A DNA stretch of 5,841 bases from Alphaproteobacteria bacterium MarineAlpha10_Bin3 (GCA_002937525.1 PTKA01000111.1:1-5841), one strand, 5' to 3'; shown: positions 1-5,361, numbered from the stretch's first letter. Numbers and translations: made by a program. Notes: generated by a model not told the origin, from the letters alone.

Positions 1-113
1 GCGGTCACATAAAACATCCCGACGAAAAATCCAAGCAGCGCGCCGTACCCCTTCGGCTCGTTCGAGAGTATCAGCGCGTGTGCTTCGGACAGGCTGCTCA
101 GCACTGTTTCCAT
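1..113 (-). CDS. N-terminal fragment of an unidentified, probably membrane, protein
   Basis: An open reading frame starts at ATG 113-111 and runs off the left edge, giving 37 complete codons. The N-terminus is METVLSSLSEAHALIL, followed by a polar stretch (SNEPKGYG). Then comes a hydrophobic run (ALLGFFVGMFYVT) that looks like the start of a transmembrane helix. It lies 91 bp downstream of the TRAP binding-protein gene on the same strand, where TRAP systems usually encode their membrane subunits (DctQ or DctM). A TRAP permease is therefore the contextual guess, but I do not recognise the N-terminus as typical of either subunit. No strong ribosome binding site is visible. The hairpin between the genes means it may be transcribed less than dctP, or separately. 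Confidence 0.5.
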   Translation of the reverse strand, partial: METVLSSLSEAHALILSNEPKGYGALLGFFVGMFYVT

Positions 114-145
114 CGCCAGTGTCCCAAATCTATTTGTTGTGCAAA

Positions 146-180
146 GGAATAAAAGAGAGGGGGCGCATTGCGGCGCCCCC
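146..180 (-). terminator. Terminator or attenuator hairpin downstream of dctP
   Basis: GGGGGCGC (159-166) and GCGCCCCC (173-180) form a perfect 8-bp GC-only stem around a 6-base loop. Read on the minus strand, the stem is followed by the T-rich run TCTCTTTTATTCC (158-146). This is the shape of an intrinsic terminator, with an imperfect U-tract, placed 24 bases after the dctP stop codon. Because a same-strand gene follows, it may act as a partial terminator that keeps the abundant binding protein in excess over the membrane subunits, which is a common arrangement for binding-protein-dependent transporters. The partial read-through is inference. Confidence 0.7.
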
Positions 181-204
181 GCTCAAGTCTGTCTTGTATC
201 GTAA

Positions 205-1284
205 CTATTTGTGGGTCTTGCCGATTTCCGTGCGGGTGCCCGGACCGGACCGCATCTTCGGATAGACCTGCATGTTCCGCTGGAACGCGCGCTGATGGTT
301 CAGCATCTTCTTGAACCAGGCATTGCCCGCGACCTGTTTGTCGGCCCATTCATTGGCCGCCTTCTGGGCCGCTTTGATGAAGCTGGGCTCAAGCCGCAGC
401 ATCGTGTTGCCCGATTTCTCGAACCGCTGATAAGCGCCAAGGTCCTTGTAAGCATGGTCGCGCCACTGATCGAAAGTGTTCAGACGCGCCGCCAGCCGGA
501 TCATCTTCTGGTCGCGTTCGGAGATCGAATCCCAGGCTTTCTTGTTGAATTCGCATTCCTGAACGGCAGCTGGCTGATGGATGCCGGGAAAGATGATGTA
601 TTTGGCGATCTTGTGGAAACCGACTGGCTCGTTGGCCGAAGGCGAGCTCCATTCGGTGGCGTCGATGACGCCGCGTTCCAGCGCCGCATACACTTCGGCG
701 CCCGGCAGGATCACCGTGGATGCGCCCAGCATGCCGCCGATTTCGGCCCAGGCGCCGGCGGTGCGTTGCTTAATACCCTTGTAATCAGCCAGGTTGGTGA
801 CCTTAACCTTGGAATGCAGGAAGATTTCCGATGGGAAGATACCGCAAGGCATCGACACCACGCCGAATTTTTCCATCCGGTACTGTTCCCACAGCTTCGC
901 GCCACCGGCCTCATAGAGCCACAGGAAGAATTCCTCTTCGCCCAAGCCACCGGCATAACCGCCGAAGATAACCGTCGTCTTGTCGATGCCCCAGTCGTAG
1001 CCCATCCAGTTGTGGCCAACCTGGGCGACGCCTGACTTGACGGTGTCCGTCACCTTCAGCGCCTTGCCGAGCGTACCGGCCGGGAATACCGTAATATTCA
1101 CCCGCCCGTTGGTCATGGTCTTGACCAGTCCGGCGAACTCCCTGGCGTCTTCCAGGAACACGCCGCCACCCCAGGGCGCCGCCATGCTCCAATTCGCTTG
1201 CGCCTGGGCGGTACCCGTGCTGGCCATTGCCAACCCCAGTCCGACAGCGGCGCCAATCGCCAATTTCTTGAAATTCGTTACCAT
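205..1284 (-). CDS. dctP: TRAP transporter periplasmic substrate-binding protein (DctP family)
   Basis: This is the extracytoplasmic solute receptor of a TRAP transporter, which captures a solute, usually a carboxylate, in the periplasm and delivers it to the sodium-driven DctQM-type permease. The 359-residue length is normal for the family. Residues 1-29 form a Sec signal peptide: basic NFKK, a hydrophobic core, and AQAQA at the cleavage site. The mature domain has the family pattern: LADYKGIKQR with the expected ligand-binding Arg174, LPGAEVYAALERGVIDATEW (193-212), and an extended helical C-terminus. The DATEW segment resembles the TakP/lactate branch that binds 2-oxo or hydroxy acids, so a monocarboxylate-like ligand is plausible but not proven. 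The start at 1284 is supported by AGGGAGGT eight bases upstream. It is transcribed away from the small gene at 1606, and a hairpin follows its stop codon. Base composition looks somewhat less GC-rich than that of the genes further right. Confidence 0.93.
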   Translation of the reverse strand: MVTNFKKLAIGAAVGLGLAMASTGTAQAQANWSMAAPWGGGVFLEDAREFAGLVKTMTNGRVNITVFPAGTLGKALKVTDTVKSGVAQVGHNWMGYDWGIDKTTVIFGGYAGGLGEEEFFLWLYEAGGAKLWEQYRMEKFGVVSMPCGIFPSEIFLHSKVKVTNLADYKGIKQRTAGAWAEIGGMLGASTVILPGAEVYAALERGVIDATEWSSPSANEPVGFHKIAKYIIFPGIHQPAAVQECEFNKKAWDSISERDQKMIRLAARLNTFDQWRDHAYKDLGAYQRFEKSGNTMLRLEPSFIKAAQKAANEWADKQVAGNAWFKKMLNHQRAFQRNMQVYPKMRSGPGTRTEIGKTHK

Positions 1285-1459
1285 GTTTTCATACCTCCCT
1301 GTGAAACGACACTACTTTCTTGGTTGCGAATTATCTTCGTCTTTTATATTTCTTATATCCACCGTATCGGCGCGGAAACCGCTCTGGCATCAAGGGGGCC
1401 ACCATACCCTAAACCCAAGTCCTTGCCTTTCCTCAAGCCGTCCTCGCGTTCCCCACGCG

Positions 1460-1477
1460 CAACACTGCGCAGTGTTG
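1460..1477. promoter_or_regulatory. 18-bp perfect palindrome, candidate operator
   Basis: CAACACTGCGCAGTGTTG is a perfect 9+9 palindrome with no central spacer. It lies 176 bp upstream of dctP and 129 bp upstream of the small gene. No gene converges here and no T-tract follows on either strand, so it is more likely a protein-binding site than a terminator. The DNA-binding protein is unknown; the adjacent ribbon-helix-helix-like protein is one candidate because such proteins bind inverted repeats and are often self-regulating. Confidence 0.55.
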
Positions 1478-1500
1478 ACGATATGACAACGCGGGTCAAC
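1474..1500. repeat. Inverted repeat GTTGAC/GTCAAC overlapping the palindrome
   Basis: GTTGAC (1474-1479) and its exact reverse complement GTCAAC (1495-1500) are separated by 15 bases, and the left arm overlaps the right end of the 18-bp palindrome. A further short dyad, CGGGT-CA-ACCCG (1492-1503), overlaps the right arm. The centres of the two arms are 21 bp apart, about two helical turns, so both could be met on the same DNA face by a dimeric regulator. Six-base arms can arise by chance, so this is tentative. Confidence 0.3.
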
Positions 1501-1605
1501 CCGACGGTTCGCTTCAACATTTCCCGCTCGATGATTTTGACGGCATTATGTGCAACCCTTGGCCGGCGATACCGACCTTCTCACTAAATTTTGCAGGAGC
1601 AGAAC

Positions 1606-1794
1606 ATGGCAGGCGAAAAATCTCCGGTGACGTTCGATATCAATCACGACGCCCACGACATGCTGAAGCGCATTACGCAAAAGTATAAACTGGCCGACGA
1701 ATCCAAGGCGCTGCGTTGCCTGCTCGACTACGCCGCCACCGATGGCGACTGGGACGAAATCTTCGCCAAGGTGCGCTGCCGCCGCTGCGGATAG
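1606..1794 (+). CDS. Small ribbon-helix-helix-like protein with C-terminal Cys-X2-Cys
   Basis: A 62-residue acidic protein of unknown function. The ATG at 1606 is chosen because AGGAG (1595-1599) lies six bases upstream; an in-frame TTG at 1591 would overlap that site. Residues 6-14 (SPVTFDINH) look like the N-terminal beta strand of a ribbon-helix-helix fold. Residues 15-25 form a first helix and residues 31-44 (DESKALRCLLDYAA) the second, which fits a MetJ/Arc-type DNA-binding dimer. The tail is WDEIFAKVRCRRCG, with Cys58 and Cys61 spaced like half of a zinc ribbon, so a dimer could present four cysteines for one metal ion. Similar short proteins ending in RCxRC(G) appear, from memory, in other proteobacteria without a known role. 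The gene diverges from dctP and converges with the PhyH gene 13 bp away. Regulation of dctP or of itself is possible but unproven. Confidence 0.8.
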   Translation: MAGEKSPVTFDINHDAHDMLKRITQKYKLADESKALRCLLDYAATDGDWDEIFAKVRCRRCG

Positions 1795-1808
1795 ATCGGC
1801 GCGGCGGC
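1778..1808. terminator. GC-rich inverted repeat across convergent gene ends
   Basis: GCCGCCGC (1778-1785) and GCGGCGGC (1801-1808) form an 8-bp stem with a 15-base loop. The structure spans the stop codon of the small gene and reaches the stop codon of the PhyH gene. No T-run follows on either strand, so it is not a textbook intrinsic terminator. It could still slow polymerase or protect 3' ends of both convergent transcripts. The simple GC-repeat composition makes chance formation likely. Confidence 0.25.
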
Positions 1809-2752
1809 TAACCATTGGCGCGGATTTCATCGGTTTGCCGGGTGATGATTTCGCGCTGTTCGTCGCTCCAGCTTTCGTCTTGTTGCAGCGCAAACAGCGA
1901 CGTATAGCCGCCCGACCAGTCCGGCGGCATCTGACAGGGACGCGGATCGTGATCGGCCCAGCGGGCCGGTTTGCCGCGCACCACCTTGCCGGCCAGCCGG
2001 CTCGGCAGCGGATTACAGGTATAGGGAAGCGCGTCGGCGGCGGCGTAGGTATGTAGCAGCAGCGGGCGTCCGGCATCGGACAGGTTCGGCTTCGAGCCGT
2101 GGATGGTGCGGCAGTTGTGCAACGTCACCGTCCCGGCCGGCCCACCAAGATAGACCGCATTGGCGACCCCGGCCCGGTCCAGATCGGCGTCGGCCAGACA
2201 GCCGGTCCATTCGCCCTTGCCGTTATACTGATCGAACAATTCGCCCTTGTGACTGCCCGGAACAACGCCGAGCGGCGCCTGTTCGGGACCGACGTCCTCC
2301 AGGCAGACGCCGATCGTGAGCGGGCTGTAATTGGTGTGCGGCCAGAACTGGATATCCTGATGCCATTTTACTTCCTCGCCGCCGCCGGCCCATTTGAAGT
2401 TCAGTTTCGAGTGATGGAACGTCACGTCCGGGCCGACCAGATCGGCGATCAGATCGAGGATCACCGGGGCGGTGGCGAATTCAAGATATATTGGATGATG
2501 TTCCAGCGGGCTGGACAGCCGGCGCAGCCGGGGGGCGTCGCGCGTATGCCCCGGTTCCAGATCGAACGTTGAATCCGACGCGGCCAGCGCCGCGCTGCGC
2601 TCGACCATTTCTTCGGTCGCGCGACGCAGCCGCACAAGCCAGTCTTCGGGAACATAGGATTCCAGCGCCAGATAGCCATTGTCGAAATAGAATTCCCGTT
2701 GCCGTTCGTCGAGTATTCGGGGCGGGGTGGCGCGAATTCGTTCGATCTGCAT
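1808..2752 (-). CDS. Phytanoyl-CoA dioxygenase (PhyH) family protein
   Basis: A predicted cytoplasmic Fe(II)/2-oxoglutarate-dependent oxygenase that would hydroxylate an unknown substrate, releasing CO2 and succinate. The 314-residue length fits the family. The metal triad is visible: His131 and Asp133 in VKWHQDIQFW, and His218 in CRTIHGSKPN. Arg229 in AGRPLLLHTYAAAD is placed to bind the 2-oxoglutarate carboxylate. QREFYFDNGYLAL near the N-terminus and the GVVPGSHKG loop are also typical. ATG 2752 is chosen over the GTG at 2761 because GGCGAGG lies eight bases before the ATG and would directly abut the GTG. The gene is divergent from the GntR regulator, with a palindrome in the promoter spacer, so substrate-responsive repression is likely. 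The substrate cannot be told from sequence; members range from phytanoyl-CoA and ectoine to small amino acids and phosphonates. Confidence 0.92.
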   Translation of the reverse strand: MQIERIRATPPRILDERQREFYFDNGYLALESYVPEDWLVRLRRATEEMVERSAALAASDSTFDLEPGHTRDAPRLRRLSSPLEHHPIYLEFATAPVILDLIADLVGPDVTFHHSKLNFKWAGGGEEVKWHQDIQFWPHTNYSPLTIGVCLEDVGPEQAPLGVVPGSHKGELFDQYNGKGEWTGCLADADLDRAGVANAVYLGGPAGTVTLHNCRTIHGSKPNLSDAGRPLLLHTYAAADALPYTCNPLPSRLAGKVVRGKPARWADHDPRPCQMPPDWSGGYTSLFALQQDESWSDEQREIITRQTDEIRANG

Positions 2753-2774
2753 GGATGGCACCTCGCCTTTGGGC

Positions 2775-2802
2775 TTTTATGGAACCGGGTTTCTACTATA
2801 TT
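2775..2802 (+). promoter_or_regulatory. Possible promoter of the GntR regulator
   Basis: TTTTAT (2775-2780) and TATATT (2797-2802) are spaced by 16 bases. The -10 is close to consensus and the -35 is poor. Transcription would start within or next to the palindrome at 2803-2816, about 28 bases before the ATG, consistent with autorepression. Confidence 0.3.
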
Positions 2803-2823
2803 ACTGATATATCAGTTGCGCAA
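2795..2823 (-). promoter_or_regulatory. Sigma70-type promoter of the PhyH gene
   Basis: On the minus strand, TTGCGC (2823-2818) and TATAGT (2800-2795) form -35 and -10 elements with an ideal 17-base spacer. Transcription would begin near 2788, leaving a leader of about 36 bases that carries the GGCGAGG ribosome binding site. The spacer contains the whole 14-bp palindrome. Confidence 0.6.
2803..2816. promoter_or_regulatory. Palindromic operator, probably bound by the adjacent GntR regulator
   Basis: ACTGATATATCAGT is a perfect 14-bp palindrome in the gap between the divergent PhyH and GntR genes. Short AT-centred palindromes next to the regulator gene are typical binding sites of FadR-subfamily GntR dimers. 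It fills most of the spacer of the predicted PhyH promoter and lies just downstream of the -10 of a possible gntR promoter, so one bound dimer could repress both directions. Binding by this particular protein is inference from position. Confidence 0.65.
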
Positions 2824-2836
2824 GAATGGATGGAAC

Positions 2837-3520
2837 ATGCCGACCGCGCCTTCAATCAATACCCCGGCAAACGATGCAGCCGGTTTCACCAGCCTGACCG
2901 ATCTTGCTTACCGGCGGATCGAGGAGGCGATCGTCACGCTCGACCTCGCGCCGGGCAGCGTCGTGTCGGAAATATTGCTGAGCAAACGTATCGGCATCGG
3001 CCGCACGCCGATCCGCGAAGCGCTGCAGCGGCTGGCGCGGGCCGGGCTGGTGGTCATTCTGCCGCGCCGCGGGATCCTGGTGTCCGAGGTCAATATCCGC
3101 TCGCAACTGCAATTGATCGAATTGCGCCGCGAGGTCGAACGGCTGGTCGCCGGGGCCGCCGCCGACCGCGCATCGCCGGCCGAACGCCAGCGTTTCCAGG
3201 CCATCGCCGACGAAATGGAGCAGGCGGCGAACAGCGATGACGACCGCGCCTTTCTGCGGCTCGACCGGGAATTGAACGATCTTTGCGTGATCGCGGCGCG
3301 CAATGAATTCGCTTTGAAATCGATGCAGTTGATGCAGCCCTTGTCGCGCCGGTTCTGGTTCATCCATTACCAGCAGGTCGCCGACCTGCCGCGCTGCGCC
3401 CGGCTGCACGCCGATGTCGCCCGCGCCATCGGCGACGGCGACCGCGCATCGGCCCGCGCCGCCAACGACCGCCTGATCGACTATATCGAAAGCTTCACCC
3501 GGGCGACGCTCGACGGCTAG
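2837..3520 (+). CDS. GntR-family transcriptional regulator, FadR/FCD subfamily
   Basis: A 227-residue cytoplasmic DNA-binding regulator. Residues 21-84 form the winged helix: LAYRRIEEAIVTLDLAPGSVVSE, then LLSKRIGIGRTPIREALQRL with the GntR-signature TPIREAL (57-63), and the wing LPRRGILVSEV. Residues 90-220 form the helical FCD effector domain. By alignment from memory, the usual metal ligands Asp, His, His, His fall at Asp143, Asn147, His191 and Leu213, so two of the three histidines appear replaced and the effector pocket may lack the common metal ion. ATG 2837 is chosen because the protein then has the normal short GntR N-terminus; its ribosome binding site (GGA, 2828-2830) is weak. It diverges from the PhyH gene across a shared palindrome, so it most likely controls that gene and itself. 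Its effector is unknown. It ends 7 bp from the convergent antitoxin gene. Confidence 0.92.
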   Translation: MPTAPSINTPANDAAGFTSLTDLAYRRIEEAIVTLDLAPGSVVSEILLSKRIGIGRTPIREALQRLARAGLVVILPRRGILVSEVNIRSQLQLIELRREVERLVAGAAADRASPAERQRFQAIADEMEQAANSDDDRAFLRLDRELNDLCVIAARNEFALKSMQLMQPLSRRFWFIHYQQVADLPRCARLHADVARAIGDGDRASARAANDRLIDYIESFTRATLDG

Positions 3521-3527
3521 CGCCGGA

Positions 3528-3845
3528 TCAGGAAAGCGCGTCCAACCCCTTGCGTTCGACAATATCCAATAATTTCAAGGAAGGGCCGCGAGGCTTCTTT
3601 TCGCCTTGCTCCCATTGTGCGACCGTCGATTTCGAAACATTCAGATAGGCCGCAAAAACCGGTTGGCTGACATGCTGGGCGGCGCGGATGTTCCTGATTT
3701 CCCGCGCCGTATAGTGTTTTATCGCCGGCAAACACAGGGCATCGAATTCCCGCATCGTGACATCGTCGACCAGCCCCGCATCGTGCAGGCCCGTCGCGGA
3801 ATCATGTACGGCATCGAGGATATTACTGCGTCGGTTCGTTTTCAT
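3528..3845 (-). CDS. XRE-type HTH antitoxin of a type II toxin-antitoxin pair
   Basis: A 105-residue helix-turn-helix protein of the HigA/NadS-like group that neutralises the upstream toxin and represses the operon. The N-terminal half (TMREFDALCLPAIKHYT, 30-46) is the conserved segment seen before the HTH in this group. The HTH occupies about residues 49-80: REIRNIRAAQHVSQPVFAAY, then LNVSKSTVAQWEQGEKKPRG. The tail SLKLLDIVERKGLDAL is also typical. ATG 3845 is used; a GTG two codons earlier (3851) is an alternative. In both cases the gene starts inside the 3' end of the toxin gene, a 23-base overlap from the ATG that suggests translational coupling. It converges with the GntR gene at its 3' end. 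Confidence 0.88.
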   Translation of the reverse strand: MKTNRRSNILDAVHDSATGLHDAGLVDDVTMREFDALCLPAIKHYTAREIRNIRAAQHVSQPVFAAYLNVSKSTVAQWEQGEKKPRGPSLKLLDIVERKGLDALS

Positions 3846-4224
3846 CGTCACACTCTACCCGCCTGATTTCTGCAACCGCAACGGCCTTTCGGACCTTCGC
3901 ATCGTCCAGTTCGATCAGCGACTTAGCGAGCATTTTCAGCGCGCGCAGCTCGCGTGCGGAGATATTGCCGCGCTGATTTTTTGCGAAGCCGTAAACGAAA
4001 AACGCGGCCTTTTTCGTATGAAAAGCGACCAGCATGCGAAATGAGCCTCTTTTACCCCGCCCCGGCGCCGGTATCCGTTTCTTGAACAGCAATCCGCCGA
4101 GACTGGCGTCCACCAATCCCTGTTCCAGTTCCATGATCGCACGGCAAAGAGAGCAATCCACAACGCCTTCCCGACGCGCCCAGCGGTGAAACCACTTGGT
4201 CACATATACATGATTTGCAGCCAT
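3823..4224 (-). CDS. RelE-family toxin of a type II toxin-antitoxin pair
   Basis: A 133-residue protein resembling the RelE-type toxins found upstream of XRE antitoxins (the Pfam 'RelE toxin' group typified by TKWFxRxxRxEG). Conserved features are TKWFHRWARREGV (9-21), a basic core with FKKRIPAPGRGKRGSFRML (47-65), FFVYGFAKN (75-83) and the C-terminal helix ARELRALKMLAKSL. Such toxins are ribosome-associated mRNA endonucleases; Lys, Arg and Tyr residues in the core are candidates for catalysis, but I cannot assign them with certainty. The toxin-first order and overlap with the antitoxin match HigBA-like modules. The ATG at 4224 gives the expected N-terminus but has no visible Shine-Dalgarno sequence. 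The predicted promoter is so close that the transcript may be nearly leaderless. No frameshift or truncation is seen, so the module appears intact. Confidence 0.87.
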   Translation of the reverse strand: MAANHVYVTKWFHRWARREGVVDCSLCRAIMELEQGLVDASLGGLLFKKRIPAPGRGKRGSFRMLVAFHTKKAAFFVYGFAKNQRGNISARELRALKMLAKSLIELDDAKVRKAVAVAEIRRVECDDENEPTQ

Positions 4225-4232
4225 ATGTATAT
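4204..4232 (-). repeat. Inverted repeat placing the toxin start codon in a hairpin loop
   Basis: ATATACAT (4204-4211) and ATGTATAT (4225-4232) are exact reverse complements separated by 13 bases. In the minus-strand transcript the toxin ATG (4224-4222) would be the first codon of the loop. This could reduce toxin translation if the transcript begins far enough upstream to include the 5' arm. The stem is AU-rich and therefore weak. Confidence 0.35.
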
Positions 4233-4255
4233 CACTAAGTGATATGTTAATTCAA
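4226..4255 (-). promoter_or_regulatory. Candidate promoter of the toxin-antitoxin operon
   Basis: On the minus strand, TTGAAT (4255-4250) could be a -35 element. TATACA (4231-4226, spacer 18) or GATATA (4233-4228, spacer 16) could be the -10. Either choice would start transcription at or just past the toxin ATG, implying a leaderless transcript or a later start codon such as GTG at 4203. The palindrome overlaps the spacer and the -10. Confidence 0.35.
4229..4245. promoter_or_regulatory. Palindromic operator of the toxin-antitoxin operon
   Basis: ATATCACT-A-AGTGATAT is a perfect inverted repeat with 8-bp arms around one central base, starting five bases upstream of the toxin start codon. Its position inside the predicted promoter spacer is what is expected for autorepression by the XRE antitoxin or the toxin-antitoxin complex. 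The assignment to this antitoxin rests on position only. Confidence 0.65.
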
Positions 4256-4260
4256 TATCC

Positions 4261-5001
4261 TCAAGGCAACAGCCGGCGGCGGTACAGGGCCAGCAACCGT
4301 TCCCAATGCCGTTCGGCTGCGTCCCGGTCGTACACCTTGCGTTCGGGAAAGGCGAAGCCGTGATGGGCGCCTGGGTAGGTCTCTATTTCCCCGGCCACGC
4401 CCGATCGGTCGAACAGGCCCTGCAATTCCTTCACCATCGGCGGCGGCGCGAGATCGTCATGTTCGGCACACGCGATGTACAGTTCGCCGGCACCCTTGGC
4501 GAACGTCAGATGCGGGCTTTCCGGCGCGTCATCGACCAGCCAGGTGCCGTAGAAGGATGCGGCGGCGGCGACGCGGCCGGGATAGCGCGCGGCGGCGGCC
4601 AGGGCGTAGGGGCCGCTCATGCAATAGCCGTGGCAGCCGACCGGCCCCGGCGCAGCCGCGTCATGCGCGTCGATATAGCCGAGCATCGCGCCAACATCGG
4701 CCATCACCGGCGGGATCGTCATTTTGGTCCGCACCGCGCGCATGCGGTCTTTTTCCGGTCCGTCGTTCAGCACATCGGGTCCATACATCGTGTCGCGCCC
4801 GGCGCGGTAATACAGATTGGGCAGCAGGACGAAATAGCCGGTGGCGGCCAGCCGGCGCGCCATATCGCGCAACTCTTCGCGGATGCCCGGCGCGTCCATC
4901 AGCATGAAAACCGCCGGAAACGGGCCGTTGCGTTCCGGCCGGCAAAGGAAGGTTTCCATCGCGCCGTCGCGCGTCGCGATGTCGATGGTCTGCTCGATCA
5001 T
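4261..5001 (-). CDS. Dienelactone hydrolase family protein (alpha/beta hydrolase)
   Basis: A 246-residue cytoplasmic alpha/beta hydrolase, normal length for the family. The nucleophile elbow is GYCMSG with Cys127, and the triad is completed by Asp182 (AEHDDLAPP) and His214 (GAHHGFAFP). The segment MLMDAPGIREELRDMARRLA (34-53), followed by YFVLLPNLYYR, marks a common subgroup. In it the glutamate that shields the cysteine in classical dienelactone hydrolase appears replaced by Asp36. The classical enzyme opens dienelactone to maleylacetate in chloroaromatic breakdown; members of this subgroup have mostly unproven ester or lactone substrates. The start is 9 bp after the cupin gene's stop codon, preceded by a G-rich stretch, so the two genes are almost certainly cotranscribed. 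The toxin-antitoxin module begins 36 bp downstream of its stop codon. Confidence 0.92.
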   Translation of the reverse strand: MIEQTIDIATRDGAMETFLCRPERNGPFPAVFMLMDAPGIREELRDMARRLAATGYFVLLPNLYYRAGRDTMYGPDVLNDGPEKDRMRAVRTKMTIPPVMADVGAMLGYIDAHDAAAPGPVGCHGYCMSGPYALAAAARYPGRVAAAASFYGTWLVDDAPESPHLTFAKGAGELYIACAEHDDLAPPPMVKELQGLFDRSGVAGEIETYPGAHHGFAFPERKVYDRDAAERHWERLLALYRRRLLP

Positions 5002-5010
5002 GGCCCGCCC

Positions 5011-5361
5011 CTAATCGATCGCAACGAAGATCGAATGCCGCAACTGGCCGCCGACCGACTGGCTCAGATGCCCTTTGCCGCCGATATCCTCGACCAGGAT
5101 AATCTCGCCGGCCCCGATCACCCGGCTTTCGCCGTCGCTGGCGGTGAGCTTCGCGCCGGCATCCAGATTGATGATATATTGCCGGCGCGGCGCATTGTGC
5201 CAGTCAAGGTCGTAGTCGCCCGATGTCTCGCGGAAGATGATGCCGGTGACCGGCAGCGTGGCCGAATATTTGCTGAAGTTTCGCTCTTGGGTGAATTCGA
5301 CCTCGATATCGCGGAAATGCGATTCGCCGTCTTCGTCTTCGTAGAGATTATGAATCCGCAT
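5011..5361 (-). CDS. Single-domain cupin protein of unknown function
   Basis: A 116-residue small beta-barrel protein. A strand-rich core from about residue 38 to the C-terminus contains LDWHNAPRRQYIINLDAG (52-69) and GAGEIILVEDIGGKGH (83-98). These correspond to cupin motifs 1 and 2, with His55, Gln61 and His98 at or near metal-ligand positions. The usual HxH and Glu of motif 1 are not clearly kept, so metal binding is uncertain. Conserved small cupins with this LDAG, SDGESR and GKGH pattern often lie next to catabolic enzymes, but no reaction is established to my knowledge. The ATG is supported by GGAGG (5367-5371) five bases upstream. It follows the EamA gene by 24 bp and precedes the hydrolase by 9 bp, consistent with one operon. 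A catalytic or accessory role in the hydrolase's pathway is inferred. Confidence 0.85.
   Translation of the reverse strand: MRIHNLYEDEDGESHFRDIEVEFTQERNFSKYSATLPVTGIIFRETSGDYDLDWHNAPRRQYIINLDAGAKLTASDGESRVIGAGEIILVEDIGGKGHLSQSVGGQLRHSIFVAID

Larger units (their letters stand above)
1285..1605. promoter_or_regulatory. Divergent intergenic region between dctP and the small RHH-like gene
   Basis: About 320 bp without a supportable gene, which must hold the promoters of dctP (leftward) and of the small gene (rightward). The dctP-proximal part (about 1320-1365) is AT-rich. On the minus strand it contains TATAAG and TATAAA hexamers that could be -10 elements, but neither has a convincing -35 at the right distance. 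On the plus side TTGACG (1537-1542) resembles a -35 element but has no good partner. The clear structures are the palindrome at 1460-1477 and the GTTGAC/GTCAAC repeat at 1474-1500, described separately. Strong ribosome binding sites flank both ends. I see no RNA gene or riboswitch in it. Confidence 0.6.

Noticed and set aside
211..1035. Long plus-strand reading frame opposite dctP
   Set aside because: It is antisense to a gene with a signal peptide, ribosome binding site and family motifs; its translation resembles no family and reflects codon bias.
1276..1290. Four-codon upstream reading frame (ATG AAA ACA TGG TAA) overlapping the dctP start codon
   Set aside because: Its ATG lies directly against the ribosome binding site, leaving no room for initiation, so it is probably incidental.
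1389..1404. Sigma54-like promoter for dctP on the minus strand (TGG, eight bases, TTGAT)
   Set aside because: The spacing matches TGGCAC-N5-TTGC, but the key GC dinucleotide at -12 is GA here, so the match is too weak to report as a promoter.
2753..2761. GTG start for the PhyH gene three codons upstream
   Set aside because: The Shine-Dalgarno-like GGCGAGG directly abuts the GTG and is correctly spaced only for the ATG at 2752.
2852..3562. Minus-strand reading frame of 236 codons opposite the GntR gene
   Set aside because: It is a shadow of the GntR gene, with no recognisable domain and no ribosome binding site.
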